The notes under the pieces are model-generated. The model searched no databases. It had not been told where the DNA came from and saw only the letters and a program-made list of their open reading frames with translations. From the NCBI RefSeq assembly GCF_001696455.1, contig NZ_MAUJ01000001.1, positions 310,001 through 374,000 of the forward strand: DNA of 64,000 nt. Reading direction: 5' to 3'. The translations under genes and the position numbers were made by a program. This DNA is from Pseudoalteromonas luteoviolacea. GTDB taxonomy: Bacteria > Pseudomonadota > Gammaproteobacteria > Enterobacterales > Alteromonadaceae. Position 1 is the stretch's first letter. Every line of letters begins with the position of its first letter. This document shows positions 55,417 through 64,000 of the stretch, in pieces.

Positions 55417-56705
55417 TAATTCATTCTCCCTATTTTGTACCAAACATTTTGCTTTTCTTGCTCGTCTCGTAACTCACTGTAACGCATTGAAGTGAAGTAT
55501 AATTTTTCAGCCATATCCGGCGGGTAATGGTCTGGGAATTTTTGATTCATATAACGTGCAAAGCGTGCACGCATGAAGAAAATTGGGTCTGAACAACTGA
55601 GTACTTCGTAGTTTGCTCTGGCCATGTCTTGCATCGCGTCGGCTTCTTTTTTACGTTGTTCAGTAAACTCACTTAAAATCTTTTCGAAGTCATCTCCGTA
55701 TTGACCGAAGAGTTGATCAAGCACAAAGGAGTCTTCGAGTGCCATATTCATACCTTGTCCGAGGAAAGGTGCGGTGGCGTGTGCGGAATCACCTATTAAC
55801 AATGCCGTGTTTTTATAATGGAAAGTTGAAGAACGGACATTGATCAAGTCGTTACTCGGCTTAATCATAAATTGCTCAAACATATCATGGCGGATATCTT
55901 CTGGCACCATTGGGTAGTACTGGTCAAAAAACGCCTTCATGGCTGTTCTATCATCACTGTGTAAGCTCACTTGCCCAGTGTATGGTAAACAAACCGCAAA
56001 GCTGATGCTGCCATCTGGAATGGTTGCTGCACGTCCGGCAAATTGACCTTCTGAGTCCATGCCAAAGAAGTACAGTAAATCTTTTCTTAGGCCAACTTTT
56101 GATGCGTCTGGTACAACGAGCGTTTTGTAGCCATGTTTGAAAAAAGATTGGTGAAATTCAAAGCGTCTGCAGTTTGCTTGCATTGCTTCGCGCAAGCAAG
56201 AACGTGCGCCATCTGCGCCAATAAGCAAATCACCTTTGTGCGTAGTAAAATTACCTTCACTGTCTTTGGTCATTAAGCTGCAATCATCCAGATCTACTTC
56301 AATACAGCGTTGGTCGTAGTGATAGTGAACGCCTGCTAGTTCAGCATACTTGTTGAGTAACACCTGAAATGCGCTGCGGCTCAGTGATAACGGTTTTAGC
56401 TTATCAAGTGGTGGAAGTTCACGCGTTTTAGGTTCACCTTTTACAAAGAATGACATGCCTGAGACTTCTACACCGCATTCTTGTAATTCAGCCAGTGGAA
56501 TGCCAGCAGCGACAACCGCCTCAATACCTCTCACTGTCATACTAACGCCAATTGCGCGCGAGCTGACTTGGTCAATGTAGTCTGCTTGGCTTAGCAAAGG
56601 GTTACCGCGTTTTTCTATAATGTGAACATCATATCCACGTTTTGCTAAGTAAATGGCTGTTAAGCCACCGGCTAGACCGCCGCCAATGACAATTATTTTC
56701 TTCAT
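55416..56705 (-). CDS. vioC: FAD-dependent monooxygenase VioC
   Basis: 429 residues. FAD site VIGGGLAGGLTAIYLA at the N-terminus, GADGARS near residue 164 and LIGDSAHATAPFLGQGMNMA near 299 are the hallmarks of group A flavin hydroxylases. VioC oxidises the second indole at C2 to form the oxindole of violacein or deoxyviolacein. The gene starts 2 bases after the vioB stop, in one operon. Length equals that of the Chromobacterium enzyme. Confidence 0.96.
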   Translation of the reverse strand: MKKIIVIGGGLAGGLTAIYLAKRGYDVHIIEKRGNPLLSQADYIDQVSSRAIGVSMTVRGIEAVVAAGIPLAELQECGVEVSGMSFFVKGEPKTRELPPLDKLKPLSLSRSAFQVLLNKYAELAGVHYHYDQRCIEVDLDDCSLMTKDSEGNFTTHKGDLLIGADGARSCLREAMQANCRRFEFHQSFFKHGYKTLVVPDASKVGLRKDLLYFFGMDSEGQFAGRAATIPDGSISFAVCLPYTGQVSLHSDDRTAMKAFFDQYYPMVPEDIRHDMFEQFMIKPSNDLINVRSSTFHYKNTALLIGDSAHATAPFLGQGMNMALEDSFVLDQLFGQYGDDFEKILSEFTEQRKKEADAMQDMARANYEVLSCSDPIFFMRARFARYMNQKFPDHYPPDMAEKLYFTSMRYSELRDEQEKQNVWYKIGRMN

Positions 56706-56707
56706 AT

Positions 56708-59700
56708 TTACGCTTCCCTTGAAAGTTTGCCAGTTGCGATTTCTTGCATCTGATTTTGAAAAAACTCTAATAACTCAATTTGTGTTTGTGGTGGCGTGGC
56801 CGAGACCATACTTTTAGCCATGCTTACCAAATCTTTGCATTGCCTTGAAATGGCCATGCATCCTTGTTCTAAATTGTCGAAAACTTCCGCTGAAATTGCC
56901 TCGGGGACAGGGGGACCCGCGTTTCGTCCTAATTCGCCAGAGGGGAGGGTCATCAACTGTACTGATAAAGGTCTTAAAATCCCCGTCATCAGGTCAATTG
57001 CACCATTCATCAAGCGTGAGCGACGCATGCTACCCAGAGGCTTGATAGCAAAATGTTGCATCATCAACTGAAACATTAATTCGTGACAGCCTTTGTAAAA
57101 GGCCATTAATTCCACCGCTTCTGGATCTGTCACGAGGTTACAGCCCTGACGTGATTCGAACACTGGATTTTTTAACACAGGGTACGCCGGCTCAAACGGA
57201 ATATCGCTGTGTGTCAGTGCTTTTGAAATGGAGCGCAGTCGATTAAAGTGACTGACTTCAAATTGGGGTGAGTCGGCAGAAACCCCTTCACCTTGCTCTG
57301 TTACAAAATTGATGGCAAAAATTGCTGTCTCTCTGTCATAGACTTCAAATTGATAACCCGGATACTCTCTATTAATAATTTCGTTTAAGAATAAATGGTG
57401 TTCACCACCTAAATTAACTTTTTCTGCTGAGAATAAATCTGGTAACTCGCCAATCGCGACAGTGATATCGTTATAAAAGTCCGCAATAGACTTGCCGACA
57501 GTTGGAAAGAAAGCTGGCCACTCAAAGCGCACAAATTTAGCAACGACATGCTCAGAAAAAGGTTCAAAAGAGAACTCGGTATCTAAGCCGAACTTATCTT
57601 TTGCCTCTTCACCTAACACCGGTCTTCCTGGATAAAAAGGCTCACCCAGTGCCATAAGCAAGTTATTGACGACTAAGTAGTGGATCATTTCTTCATGGGC
57701 TATCTCTAATAGTGCCCCTCGCCAACCGCTGTTTCTGCGCCTGTCGGCACCGCCATTGACCAGCTCAAGTTGTGCTTGTTGCCACCTTCCTGCTTTGACG
57801 AAGTGCTCTCCAACGCCATAGTTTGGCAGCGAGTAGGCACTGTATAAATATTGAAGCATGATTGAAAGTTCAAGATCGACAGCATCCCGCAGCGCGTCTA
57901 TTAATTGTGCTTTATTTTTAATGTTCCCCTTAGCTTTAAACTGAGGCTTTTGAGGAGGTAAGACTTTTGGCATTGCAGACTGCTCAACATTGCAAAGGTA
58001 TTTTAAAAAGAGTTGAGCATGGGCCTCTGGCATTTCACGGGTACTAGGCATGTAGTAGCTTTTGTCACGATTGCGCGGGTCACACATTTGCCACATCAGT
58101 CTTGCATAGGTTTCACATTTGCATTTGTCGGCCATGCTAAACACGGCTTCGGTCATAAACGGATAAAACAGCTCGTAGTAAGCCATAACATGCTTATACA
58201 AAAAGTCGTAGTCGACTTGCTCTGTTGGTGTATCCATGAGCGCCCAATCGTCAGGCAAAACGCGCACTAAAATCGCGTTGTGATACTCGCCTAAAAATAA
58301 TTCGGTACTTCCAGCTTTTAGACTCTCTATATTGACTGTGCCTTTGCCGTCTGTATCTGTGGTAATAAACTGGTCACAAGACAGGGTTTGTGCATCTCTA
58401 ACATGGGATGCAAGCTTGCCAATCGACATTGGCTTGCCTTGATAGTAACTGCGAATGGCTACTGATTTTGTACTTTTTTCACCCTGAATATGGTTAGGGC
58501 TTTCCATCGAAAAAATATGTTGTTCGGCTTGAATGTGCCAGTCACTTTCGTACCAGGTGTGCTCTTCTGAGCATAGTCTGAGAGACTGCTGATGAAATTG
58601 TTCATCAAATTGTTGGAGCGGAATATCAATAACGCCAGAGTTCAGCAGGTTATCTTGATAGTCGTCTACGCTGATTGTCGCGATGATTTGTCCATTGCTT
58701 GATTTTAGGTAGAGATTACCTAAGTTCACTTTACTACTTAGCTTTGGTGGCATGCCATTTTTGACTGGCAGGCTTTCTTGATAGCTATCATGTGGCAAGC
58801 CTATCGCTGCATTAATGCTTAACCAGTCCTGACCGATTGAAACCGCAATGGGTGCATACTGCTCGCTATTTTCAGGCCTTAAGATGCGGCCAGTGGGTGA
58901 AGTCATCATGTCTTCTTCACGCCATAAACCAATGGTGCCATGCAAATCACAAAACACGGGCATATTTGGCGCAACTGGAGGAGATAAATTACTCACACAG
59001 TACTGCACGGTTAAGCCTAAGACCTTTGGATCATCTAATGCACTTTGCAGCGCAGCCAAAAATTCTGAATCCAACCCTAATTGATTGAATAAAAACGCTT
59101 CGCTATCTTTTCTAATTGAAAATTGGAATAGTCTAGCTTCGCTCATTTCTTCGTATAAAAAGTGAGAAATGGGCTGTGCGATATAGCTTTTATTCATCCA
59201 TCGCACTCCGTGAGTGCAATCTATGTCAGATGATAATACGTGTGTTGTATTTGCCGACGCTTTTGGGTCTGTAATTGTTAATTGACCTGCGTATATCAAT
59301 GCGGAGTCTCTGCGCGTGGGATCGCTGTCTACCCATCTAGCACGGTTAAAAGAAGTCCTTAAGTATTCGTTATAGTGCCCCCAAAGAGACAGCTTGTGAC
59401 CAACGAGTTTATCATTGGTAATATATTCTCCCGGCTTCAACTGTACACTGGTGATCAGTGTATTTTCCCAGCTAAAATGGTTGTTTCCCCGCATATTGTA
59501 TCCAGCGGCGAGGTTAAACGGTCCAGATTCATCTACTCGTCCTTGTGCATTAAATTTTGGCCCGATATCCATTAAGTACTCGTGGAAATGAGCAGGTGGT
59601 TGGGCCACATCATAGGGTTGTCCGTCTTTTATTGCCGTATTGGTCGCAATATCTAAGGTGTTATTGATATTGCGATTTGCCGTTGGGACGTTAACCCGTG

Positions 59701-59743
59701 CAATGCCTTTAAAATGAACTCGGGGAAAATCGAGAATACTCAT
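56708..59743 (-). CDS. vioB: Iminophenyl-pyruvate dimer synthase VioB
   Basis: 1011 residues, family size. The N-terminal half, starting SILDFPRVHFKG, is characteristic of VioB/RebD/StaD. A ferritin-like domain near 610-760 has DLELSIMLQYLY near 620 and AHEEMIHYLVV near 680, the likely metal and heme-associated helices. VioB couples two indole-3-pyruvate imine molecules made by VioA, using peroxide chemistry. The gene lies 53 bases after vioA. Confidence 0.96.
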   Translation of the reverse strand: MSILDFPRVHFKGIARVNVPTANRNINNTLDIATNTAIKDGQPYDVAQPPAHFHEYLMDIGPKFNAQGRVDESGPFNLAAGYNMRGNNHFSWENTLITSVQLKPGEYITNDKLVGHKLSLWGHYNEYLRTSFNRARWVDSDPTRRDSALIYAGQLTITDPKASANTTHVLSSDIDCTHGVRWMNKSYIAQPISHFLYEEMSEARLFQFSIRKDSEAFLFNQLGLDSEFLAALQSALDDPKVLGLTVQYCVSNLSPPVAPNMPVFCDLHGTIGLWREEDMMTSPTGRILRPENSEQYAPIAVSIGQDWLSINAAIGLPHDSYQESLPVKNGMPPKLSSKVNLGNLYLKSSNGQIIATISVDDYQDNLLNSGVIDIPLQQFDEQFHQQSLRLCSEEHTWYESDWHIQAEQHIFSMESPNHIQGEKSTKSVAIRSYYQGKPMSIGKLASHVRDAQTLSCDQFITTDTDGKGTVNIESLKAGSTELFLGEYHNAILVRVLPDDWALMDTPTEQVDYDFLYKHVMAYYELFYPFMTEAVFSMADKCKCETYARLMWQMCDPRNRDKSYYMPSTREMPEAHAQLFLKYLCNVEQSAMPKVLPPQKPQFKAKGNIKNKAQLIDALRDAVDLELSIMLQYLYSAYSLPNYGVGEHFVKAGRWQQAQLELVNGGADRRRNSGWRGALLEIAHEEMIHYLVVNNLLMALGEPFYPGRPVLGEEAKDKFGLDTEFSFEPFSEHVVAKFVRFEWPAFFPTVGKSIADFYNDITVAIGELPDLFSAEKVNLGGEHHLFLNEIINREYPGYQFEVYDRETAIFAINFVTEQGEGVSADSPQFEVSHFNRLRSISKALTHSDIPFEPAYPVLKNPVFESRQGCNLVTDPEAVELMAFYKGCHELMFQLMMQHFAIKPLGSMRRSRLMNGAIDLMTGILRPLSVQLMTLPSGELGRNAGPPVPEAISAEVFDNLEQGCMAISRQCKDLVSMAKSMVSATPPQTQIELLEFFQNQMQEIATGKLSREA

Positions 59744-59796
59744 TTAATTCAAACTTCCTAGTTACTTTTCTTTAGTCTGTACTGTATAGATGACAA

Positions 59797-61095
59797 TTAA
59801 ACGTGTGCCAGTTCTTCGTTTTTGAGTGCCTGAACTTGCTCAGTTTCCAGTCGCTTCAATAGTGTTTCAGCTGCACTTCGCCCAGCCATAATACCGCCTT
59901 CCATCCAGCCACAGTGCGGTGTATAGGCATCACTCGCAGAGATTATGCGAGACTTTTTATGTACTAACGTCATAGGGTGGTTTGGGCAACATTCTTGAGA
60001 GAACTCTACGCCATGGGTCCAATGTTTGTATGTATGAATGTGTGGGTCGGGTAGTTGGCTTTCATGGCAACGTAGTGCTTCCGCCATCAGTGTTTTTACC
60101 GTGCTGAGGTAGTGAGCTTCGCCTTTTAAGGTTGTATCACGCCAAAAATTAGCGTAATCACTGTCGGTATAAAAAAATACATACCTATTGTCCTTAAAAT
60201 ACAGTTTTCGCATCGGGTTATTGGTAATCACAACATGATCTGCAAGATCTAACTCTTGCCACCATGGCGCATCGTAAAATAAAAACCCTTTGAATAGCGG
60301 AATTGAACCGTAAGTATAATCGCTCCAATCCTGTGGGAAGCCACAATTGAGTTTCTTCATTGCCGTAGGTGGGAAAGTTAGGATCATCTCACCTTCGGTG
60401 ATAGTGACTTCTTGCTTGCCGTCTTTGATTAACTTGAGTGCAGAGCCGTTATTGCCAGTTTCTATGCTTGCAAGTTCGTGGTCAAAGTAAAACTCAACAC
60501 CATGTGCCAAAGCTTCTTCATATAACTTTTCAGTTAGCGCCGAAAAGCCTTCTTTTAAATTAAACCACTCGTACCCCGCGTTTTCAGAAAAGCCTTGTAT
60601 TTCAGGGTGCTTTTCTATGATATCAAACGCAATGTGCGGTGAAATATTGGGTAAAGACAAAGAGTCGTAGCCCAATGCGTTGATCATTTCCTTAGCTTGG
60701 TGCCTGCCAACATAAATAGTAAGGAACTCTTCAAATGAATCGTTTGGGTGCTCATCACACAGAGGTTTCAAATTTTTTAAAATACTCTTTAAACTTTTAT
60801 GCAATGCTTGTGGGCGCTTTAGTTGTGTAAAAGGGAATGTTTCGTATGGCAAGTTTAAAGACGTTACTTGCTCCTTGACATTGTGATGAAGTTGGGAAGA
60901 AAACCTGCCTGCACCCAGGTCTACAAAGTGATCATTGACTTTAACTGCATGTGCTCGACCACCAACTCGTTTCTTGTGTTCATAAACCTTGATTGAACTT
61001 TTTTTGCATGCTTTTGATTTTGCTAATGTAAGCGCGCAAATAATGCCTGATATTCCTGCACCTATGATCGAGATAGTGTTTTCTCTAATCGCCAT
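59797..61095 (-). CDS. vioA: L-tryptophan oxidase VioA
   Basis: 432 residues from the ATG at 61095. FAD motif IIGAGISGIICALTLA near residue 10, VGGRAHAVKV near 44 and the late HCGWMEGGIMAGRSAAETLL near 400 place it among flavin amine oxidases. VioA oxidises tryptophan to the indole-3-pyruvate imine, the first step of violacein synthesis. It is the first gene of the operon, behind a 736-base regulatory gap. Confidence 0.95.
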   Translation of the reverse strand: MAIRENTISIIGAGISGIICALTLAKSKACKKSSIKVYEHKKRVGGRAHAVKVNDHFVDLGAGRFSSQLHHNVKEQVTSLNLPYETFPFTQLKRPQALHKSLKSILKNLKPLCDEHPNDSFEEFLTIYVGRHQAKEMINALGYDSLSLPNISPHIAFDIIEKHPEIQGFSENAGYEWFNLKEGFSALTEKLYEEALAHGVEFYFDHELASIETGNNGSALKLIKDGKQEVTITEGEMILTFPPTAMKKLNCGFPQDWSDYTYGSIPLFKGFLFYDAPWWQELDLADHVVITNNPMRKLYFKDNRYVFFYTDSDYANFWRDTTLKGEAHYLSTVKTLMAEALRCHESQLPDPHIHTYKHWTHGVEFSQECCPNHPMTLVHKKSRIISASDAYTPHCGWMEGGIMAGRSAAETLLKRLETEQVQALKNEELAHV

Positions 61096-61125
61096 GTTCC
61101 ATATTTCCTTGAGTTTTCCTAAAAA

Positions 61126-61153
61126 CTTATAGCTTTAAATGAAACTTCATCAA
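61126..61153 (-). promoter_or_regulatory. Candidate sigma-70 promoter of vioA
   Basis: On the minus strand TTGATG, a 16-base spacer and TATAAG are found about 30 bases before the vioA ATG. Both hexamers are near consensus. Confidence 0.45.
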
Positions 61154-61735
61154 TAATTAACATTAATTAAATATCAAATGTCACTTTTAAGCCGGTTTAT
61201 TCACTGGTTCACGATGAAATTAAATTCGTATTCCCTAAAATCAATCGATTACGATAATTCAAACCCGCGGTATGCGTTTTATTAAATGATACCACTGTTG
61301 TTCCTCATAATTAACAAAGATCAGTAAAATGTTATTAAAATAATGATATTTTCGGTCTGAAATAAATCTTTAATTGTTTTTATTATTGCAATTTGTGCAT
61401 TTGCTCTATTGCAAAGTTAGCCTTAATTTTATTTTCGGGGATAAATCAATATGCAGACTAGGTGATAAATCGATGAATTTTTGTTTTCAATTTGGGGATA
61501 AATATGTAGGAAATGTGGAGCTGTAATTTCATTGCATTACAAGTCAGGTTACAAAGTAAACACCATAGAGGGGGTAGTTCTTTAAGACTATTGACTAAGA
61601 GTATGAAATTGCAGAACTAATGATATTAAATGGTGCGTTTTTTAAGGGAAATGAAGATTTTGAAAGGGGACTTTTAAAATGAGAAAATTTCTTTGTGAAA
61701 GATTGAACTTTTAACGAGAATTTGATCTGAGTTTG

Positions 61736-61788
61736 TACCGGTTACCTAGAGTAGGAAAACAATAGGTAACTCGGTATTTGTTTATTTG
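61736..61788 (+). terminator. Terminator-like hairpin in the vio gap
   Basis: TACCGGTTACCTA and TAGGTAACTCGGTA pair over thirteen positions with one bulge, followed on the plus strand by TTTGTTTATTTG. It could end a short plus-strand transcript. Confidence 0.5.
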
Positions 61789-61831
61789 CAACGGAAAAAG
61801 TAAGATGAATTTTTTATAACTTCGTGCTTTT

Positions 61832-63217
61832 CTAATTCTTTTTTATGATCCTGTTGAGTGTGAAAATTGAAAAGCTAAGGGCGAAAAGTCCACCAGCGAC
61901 GTCTGCAATGGGAAAAGACCACCATAAAGCGTCCGAACCATATAGTTTTGGCAGAGTTGCCATTAGAGGTAAAAGTAATACATAAGTGCGGGCGGCATCC
62001 AACATGGTTGCAGGGATTGCTTTCCCCATTCCTTGAAACAATCCACTGGACATCATGCAGAATCCTGCAGTGGTAAAGCCTGCAAATGCCACCAAAGCGA
62101 TTTCTTTACCTAAATCAGTTACTAACGTATCACTGGTAAAGAGAGCAATCAGCCAATGCGGGTTCAAGCACAGTATAAAGGTAACAATTAGCCCCCACAC
62201 AGTACTGATTAAACATGCGACCAGATAAGCTTTTTTAACTCGAACAAATTCACCCGCGCCATAGTTAAAGCCAGCTAAAGTTTGCAGCGCTACCATCATG
62301 CCTATAATTGGTAGAAATAAAAACATGTAACAACGTACCAAAATTCCGTGCGCCGTGATGAGTGGCTCGGAGTTTTGTGCAAACACCGTTGAGATGGAAT
62401 AAACTGTCGCGGCTAAGATCACCGAGAAGCCACCGTGCGATAATAAGACCGGTAGCCCTAAGCTGAGCATTTTCAAATGAACTTGGAGTGGACTCAGTAA
62501 ACTACGACGTTGGAATTTAACAGCGCTTTCGCCTTTCGATTGCAGCTGAATTGCAATAACTAAGGCGATACTCAAAGCACAGATTGTTGCCCAAGCAGCA
62601 CCTGCAACTCCCCACTCAAATACGAATATAAAGAGGGCATCTAATAAAATGTTCAATATTGAGGCTGTAGAGAGTACTTGCATCATGGCTTTAGGGTTTC
62701 CTGAAGCTCGAAAGCCCTCAGTAATTTGATTGCAGATAAACCCAATTACCCAAAATAGCACAATGGGCGTTATGTAGCTGGTCGCCTGAACTTGCAAAGT
62801 TTCTGGCACAGCTAGCAAACTAAAAATACTGTCAAGATTCAAGTAGGTGAGCGTGCACAGTACTAATGCGCTGATAATGGCTAACATAAATGAAGCCGAA
62901 AATACTTCATCGGCATCTGCCTGTCGTTTCGCGCCCAAATATCGGGATACGAGTGATGCCATGCCACTGCCGAGCATTGTACTGATAGCGATGAGTATCA
63001 TTTGTATCGGGAAAACGGCTGAAACAGCCCCCATTGCTTGCGCGCCAATTCCCTGAGAGATAAATAGCGCATCAACAAACGTATATAGTCCATTGATGAC
63101 CATACCTAAAATTGTTGGGATTGCTAAAAAGCAGAATTGTTTAAAGATAGGTCCGGTGAGCAAGGGAGAATCTGCTTGCTCCTCGATTGTGCTCATTTCT
63201 GCTGTAGTCGTACTCAT
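61832..63217 (-). CDS. MATE-family efflux transporter
   Basis: 461 residues, twelve predicted helices in two halves. LAIPTILGMVINGLYTFVDA near 31 and SGMASLVSRYLGAKR near 83 are typical of the MATE family (NorM/DinF-like), and the second half starts with LGLPVLLSHGG. It would export organic compounds in exchange for Na+ or H+. It lies upstream of vioA in the same direction, separated by 736 bases, so a role in violacein export or tolerance is plausible but unproven. Confidence 0.88.
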   Translation of the reverse strand: MSTTTAEMSTIEEQADSPLLTGPIFKQFCFLAIPTILGMVINGLYTFVDALFISQGIGAQAMGAVSAVFPIQMILIAISTMLGSGMASLVSRYLGAKRQADADEVFSASFMLAIISALVLCTLTYLNLDSIFSLLAVPETLQVQATSYITPIVLFWVIGFICNQITEGFRASGNPKAMMQVLSTASILNILLDALFIFVFEWGVAGAAWATICALSIALVIAIQLQSKGESAVKFQRRSLLSPLQVHLKMLSLGLPVLLSHGGFSVILAATVYSISTVFAQNSEPLITAHGILVRCYMFLFLPIIGMMVALQTLAGFNYGAGEFVRVKKAYLVACLISTVWGLIVTFILCLNPHWLIALFTSDTLVTDLGKEIALVAFAGFTTAGFCMMSSGLFQGMGKAIPATMLDAARTYVLLLPLMATLPKLYGSDALWWSFPIADVAGGLFALSFSIFTLNRIIKKN

Positions 63218-63539
63218 GCTTATTCCTTGTATTCTGATATTAAAGCTGCGGATAGTTTACTGAAAAAATGTTTCTCAAGGTTAATTTTGTGTTTTAAATT
63301 TTTAATATTGTGTTTTTTGTGGTTTTAATTTGACCACATTATATCTAGGAGGGCGCAAGGCTAAATTGCTAAGGTTATAATTTATTTCATAAAAAAATGT
63401 GTTGATGATGTCTTTTTTATTAATTTTTGTTGATTTGCAGTATGCATAGAGTTGGTGGGGAACAACCTATTCGAGGTTTAATGTGATGCTCAAAGGCATG
63501 AAACAAAGCACTAAACTTTTAATTATTTACGCGTATTTA
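63218..63539. other. Noncoding divergent promoter region
   Basis: AT-rich gap between the MATE and MerC-like genes. I see no gene. Promoters of both must lie here, and a Zur-like box occupies its right end. Confidence 0.5.
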
Positions 63540-63560
63540 TTATGTTATATTATATCTTTT
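63540..63560. promoter_or_regulatory. Zur-like box
   Basis: TTATGTTATATTATATCTTTT agrees with the gammaproteobacterial Zur pattern AAATGTTATANTATAACATTT at 16 of 20 defined positions. It lies 20 bases before the start codon of the MerC-like gene. Confidence 0.6.
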
Positions 63561-63579
63561 GAGTTTGGGGAGATTTAAA

Positions 63580-63978
63580 TTGCGTAGTCAAATTCAGCTT
63601 GTTGGAGACAAAGTATCTATTGGCTTAGCCACCATGTGTTTAATTCATTGTATTGTGTTACCTATTTTATTTGTGGCTTTACCGTTCTTATCTGCGAGCT
63701 TTTTGCAAGAAGAAGCGTTTCATCAGTTGCTGCTAGCAGGCGTACTACTTACAAGTGTCTTGGCGTTACTATCAGGATGTAAAACGCATAATAAATGGCA
63801 TATTTTTTCGTTTGGAATTACAGGATTGGCGGTACTAACGGTAGCGGCAATATTTGGACACGACTTACACCATGATTATGGAGAAACGGTTTTGACCATC
63901 ATCGGGAGTGTGATTGTCGCTTTTACACATATAAAGAACATAAAAGAATGTAAAGCCGTAAAGTGTTGTTCCTCTTAA
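63580..63978 (+). CDS. MerC-domain membrane protein
   Basis: 132 residues from a TTG at 63580 with GGGGAG 8 bases before it. Four predicted helices, a conserved CLIHCIVLPIL in the first helix (paired Cys of MerC), a histidine-rich loop HDLHHD and a C-terminal CKAVKCC. MerC proteins move mercuric ions, but members outside mercury operons are often zinc-linked. The Zur-like box favours a role under zinc limitation. No mer genes are nearby. Confidence 0.82.
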   Translation: MRSQIQLVGDKVSIGLATMCLIHCIVLPILFVALPFLSASFLQEEAFHQLLLAGVLLTSVLALLSGCKTHNKWHIFSFGITGLAVLTVAAIFGHDLHHDYGETVLTIIGSVIVAFTHIKNIKECKAVKCCSS

Positions 63979-64000
63979 TTCGAGGAGCAACCCAGACTTC

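Larger units (their letters stand above)
61096..61831. other. 736-base regulatory gap upstream of the violacein operon
   Basis: No gene of normal size. AT-rich with three direct repeats GG(G/T)GATAAAT at 61437-61447, 61461-61471 and 61494-61504, and two ATTGCAA motifs at 61387 and 61409 or so. Two tiny plus-strand frames near 61650-61714 carry fair ribosome sites. A terminator-like hairpin lies at 61736-61776. Confidence 0.5.

Noticed and set aside
61437..61504. LuxR-type or Vibrio LuxR/HapR site upstream of vioA
   Set aside because: The repeats share GATAAAT with the HapR-type pattern but lack the palindrome; no classical lux box is seen.

Overview
The window looks like a chromosome segment of a marine gammaproteobacterium, most probably a violacein-producing Pseudoalteromonas. 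This rests on moderate-to-low GC, housekeeping orders such as trmO next to proS, creBCD, natAB and a DUF3025 gene, and a complete violacein operon. Species cannot be fixed from the sequence alone. No rRNA, tRNA, intact insertion sequence, prophage or CRISPR array was recognised.

Layout. 1-9.8 kb: end of an unknown gene, a metal exporter with a Fur-like box, an M28 peptidase lipoprotein, DUF3025-natA-natB, an LpxH-like phosphatase, proS and trmO. 9.8-13.6 kb: accessory genes, including a small double-glycine-leader peptide, an SDR enzyme and a spermidine-synthase-like protein. 13.7-32.9 kb: a dense signalling region with three modules of histidine kinase plus single-domain response regulator, two of them with periplasmic binding proteins. 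It also has two REC-GGDEF-EAL proteins and one kinase gene split by a frameshift. An AttEFGH-like ABC operon and yjdM sit inside this block. 33-43.6 kb: two LysE-type exporters, a macro-domain protein, creBCD, GNAT, a TrmK-like methyltransferase, a TetR/metallo-hydrolase divergent pair, two small proteins and an ADP-ribosylglycohydrolase. 43.8-52 kb: a GDPD-like protein, then an operon of a long gltB followed 10 bp later by a CysJ-type diflavin reductase. 52.4-61.1 kb: a tryptophanyl-tRNA synthetase gene with a Trp-rich leader peptide and competing hairpins, tail to tail with vioABCDE. 61.8-64 kb: a MATE exporter and a MerC-like protein with a Zur-like box.

The most notable finding is the trpS leader. 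An 18-codon reading frame ends in Trp-Trp-Arg-Ser-Tyr-stop, close to the end of the enterobacterial trp leader peptide. It is followed by four segments that can pair as 1:2 plus 3:4 or as 2:3, and a further pairing hides the trpS ribosome binding site. Violacein is built from tryptophan, so a tryptophan-sensing synthetase gene beside the pathway is a plausible link between pigment synthesis and tryptophan supply. The synthetase resembles the Firmicutes (streptococcal) clade rather than the E. coli one, so it may be an auxiliary or inhibitor-tolerant copy.

Other points worth attention are the GltB/diflavin-reductase pair, an orphan RiPP-like peptide, three 11-bp-phased repeats before creD, a hairpin abutting the start of the metal exporter, a tandem series of stop codons at the end of proS, and two near-palindromic operators in the TetR divergent region.
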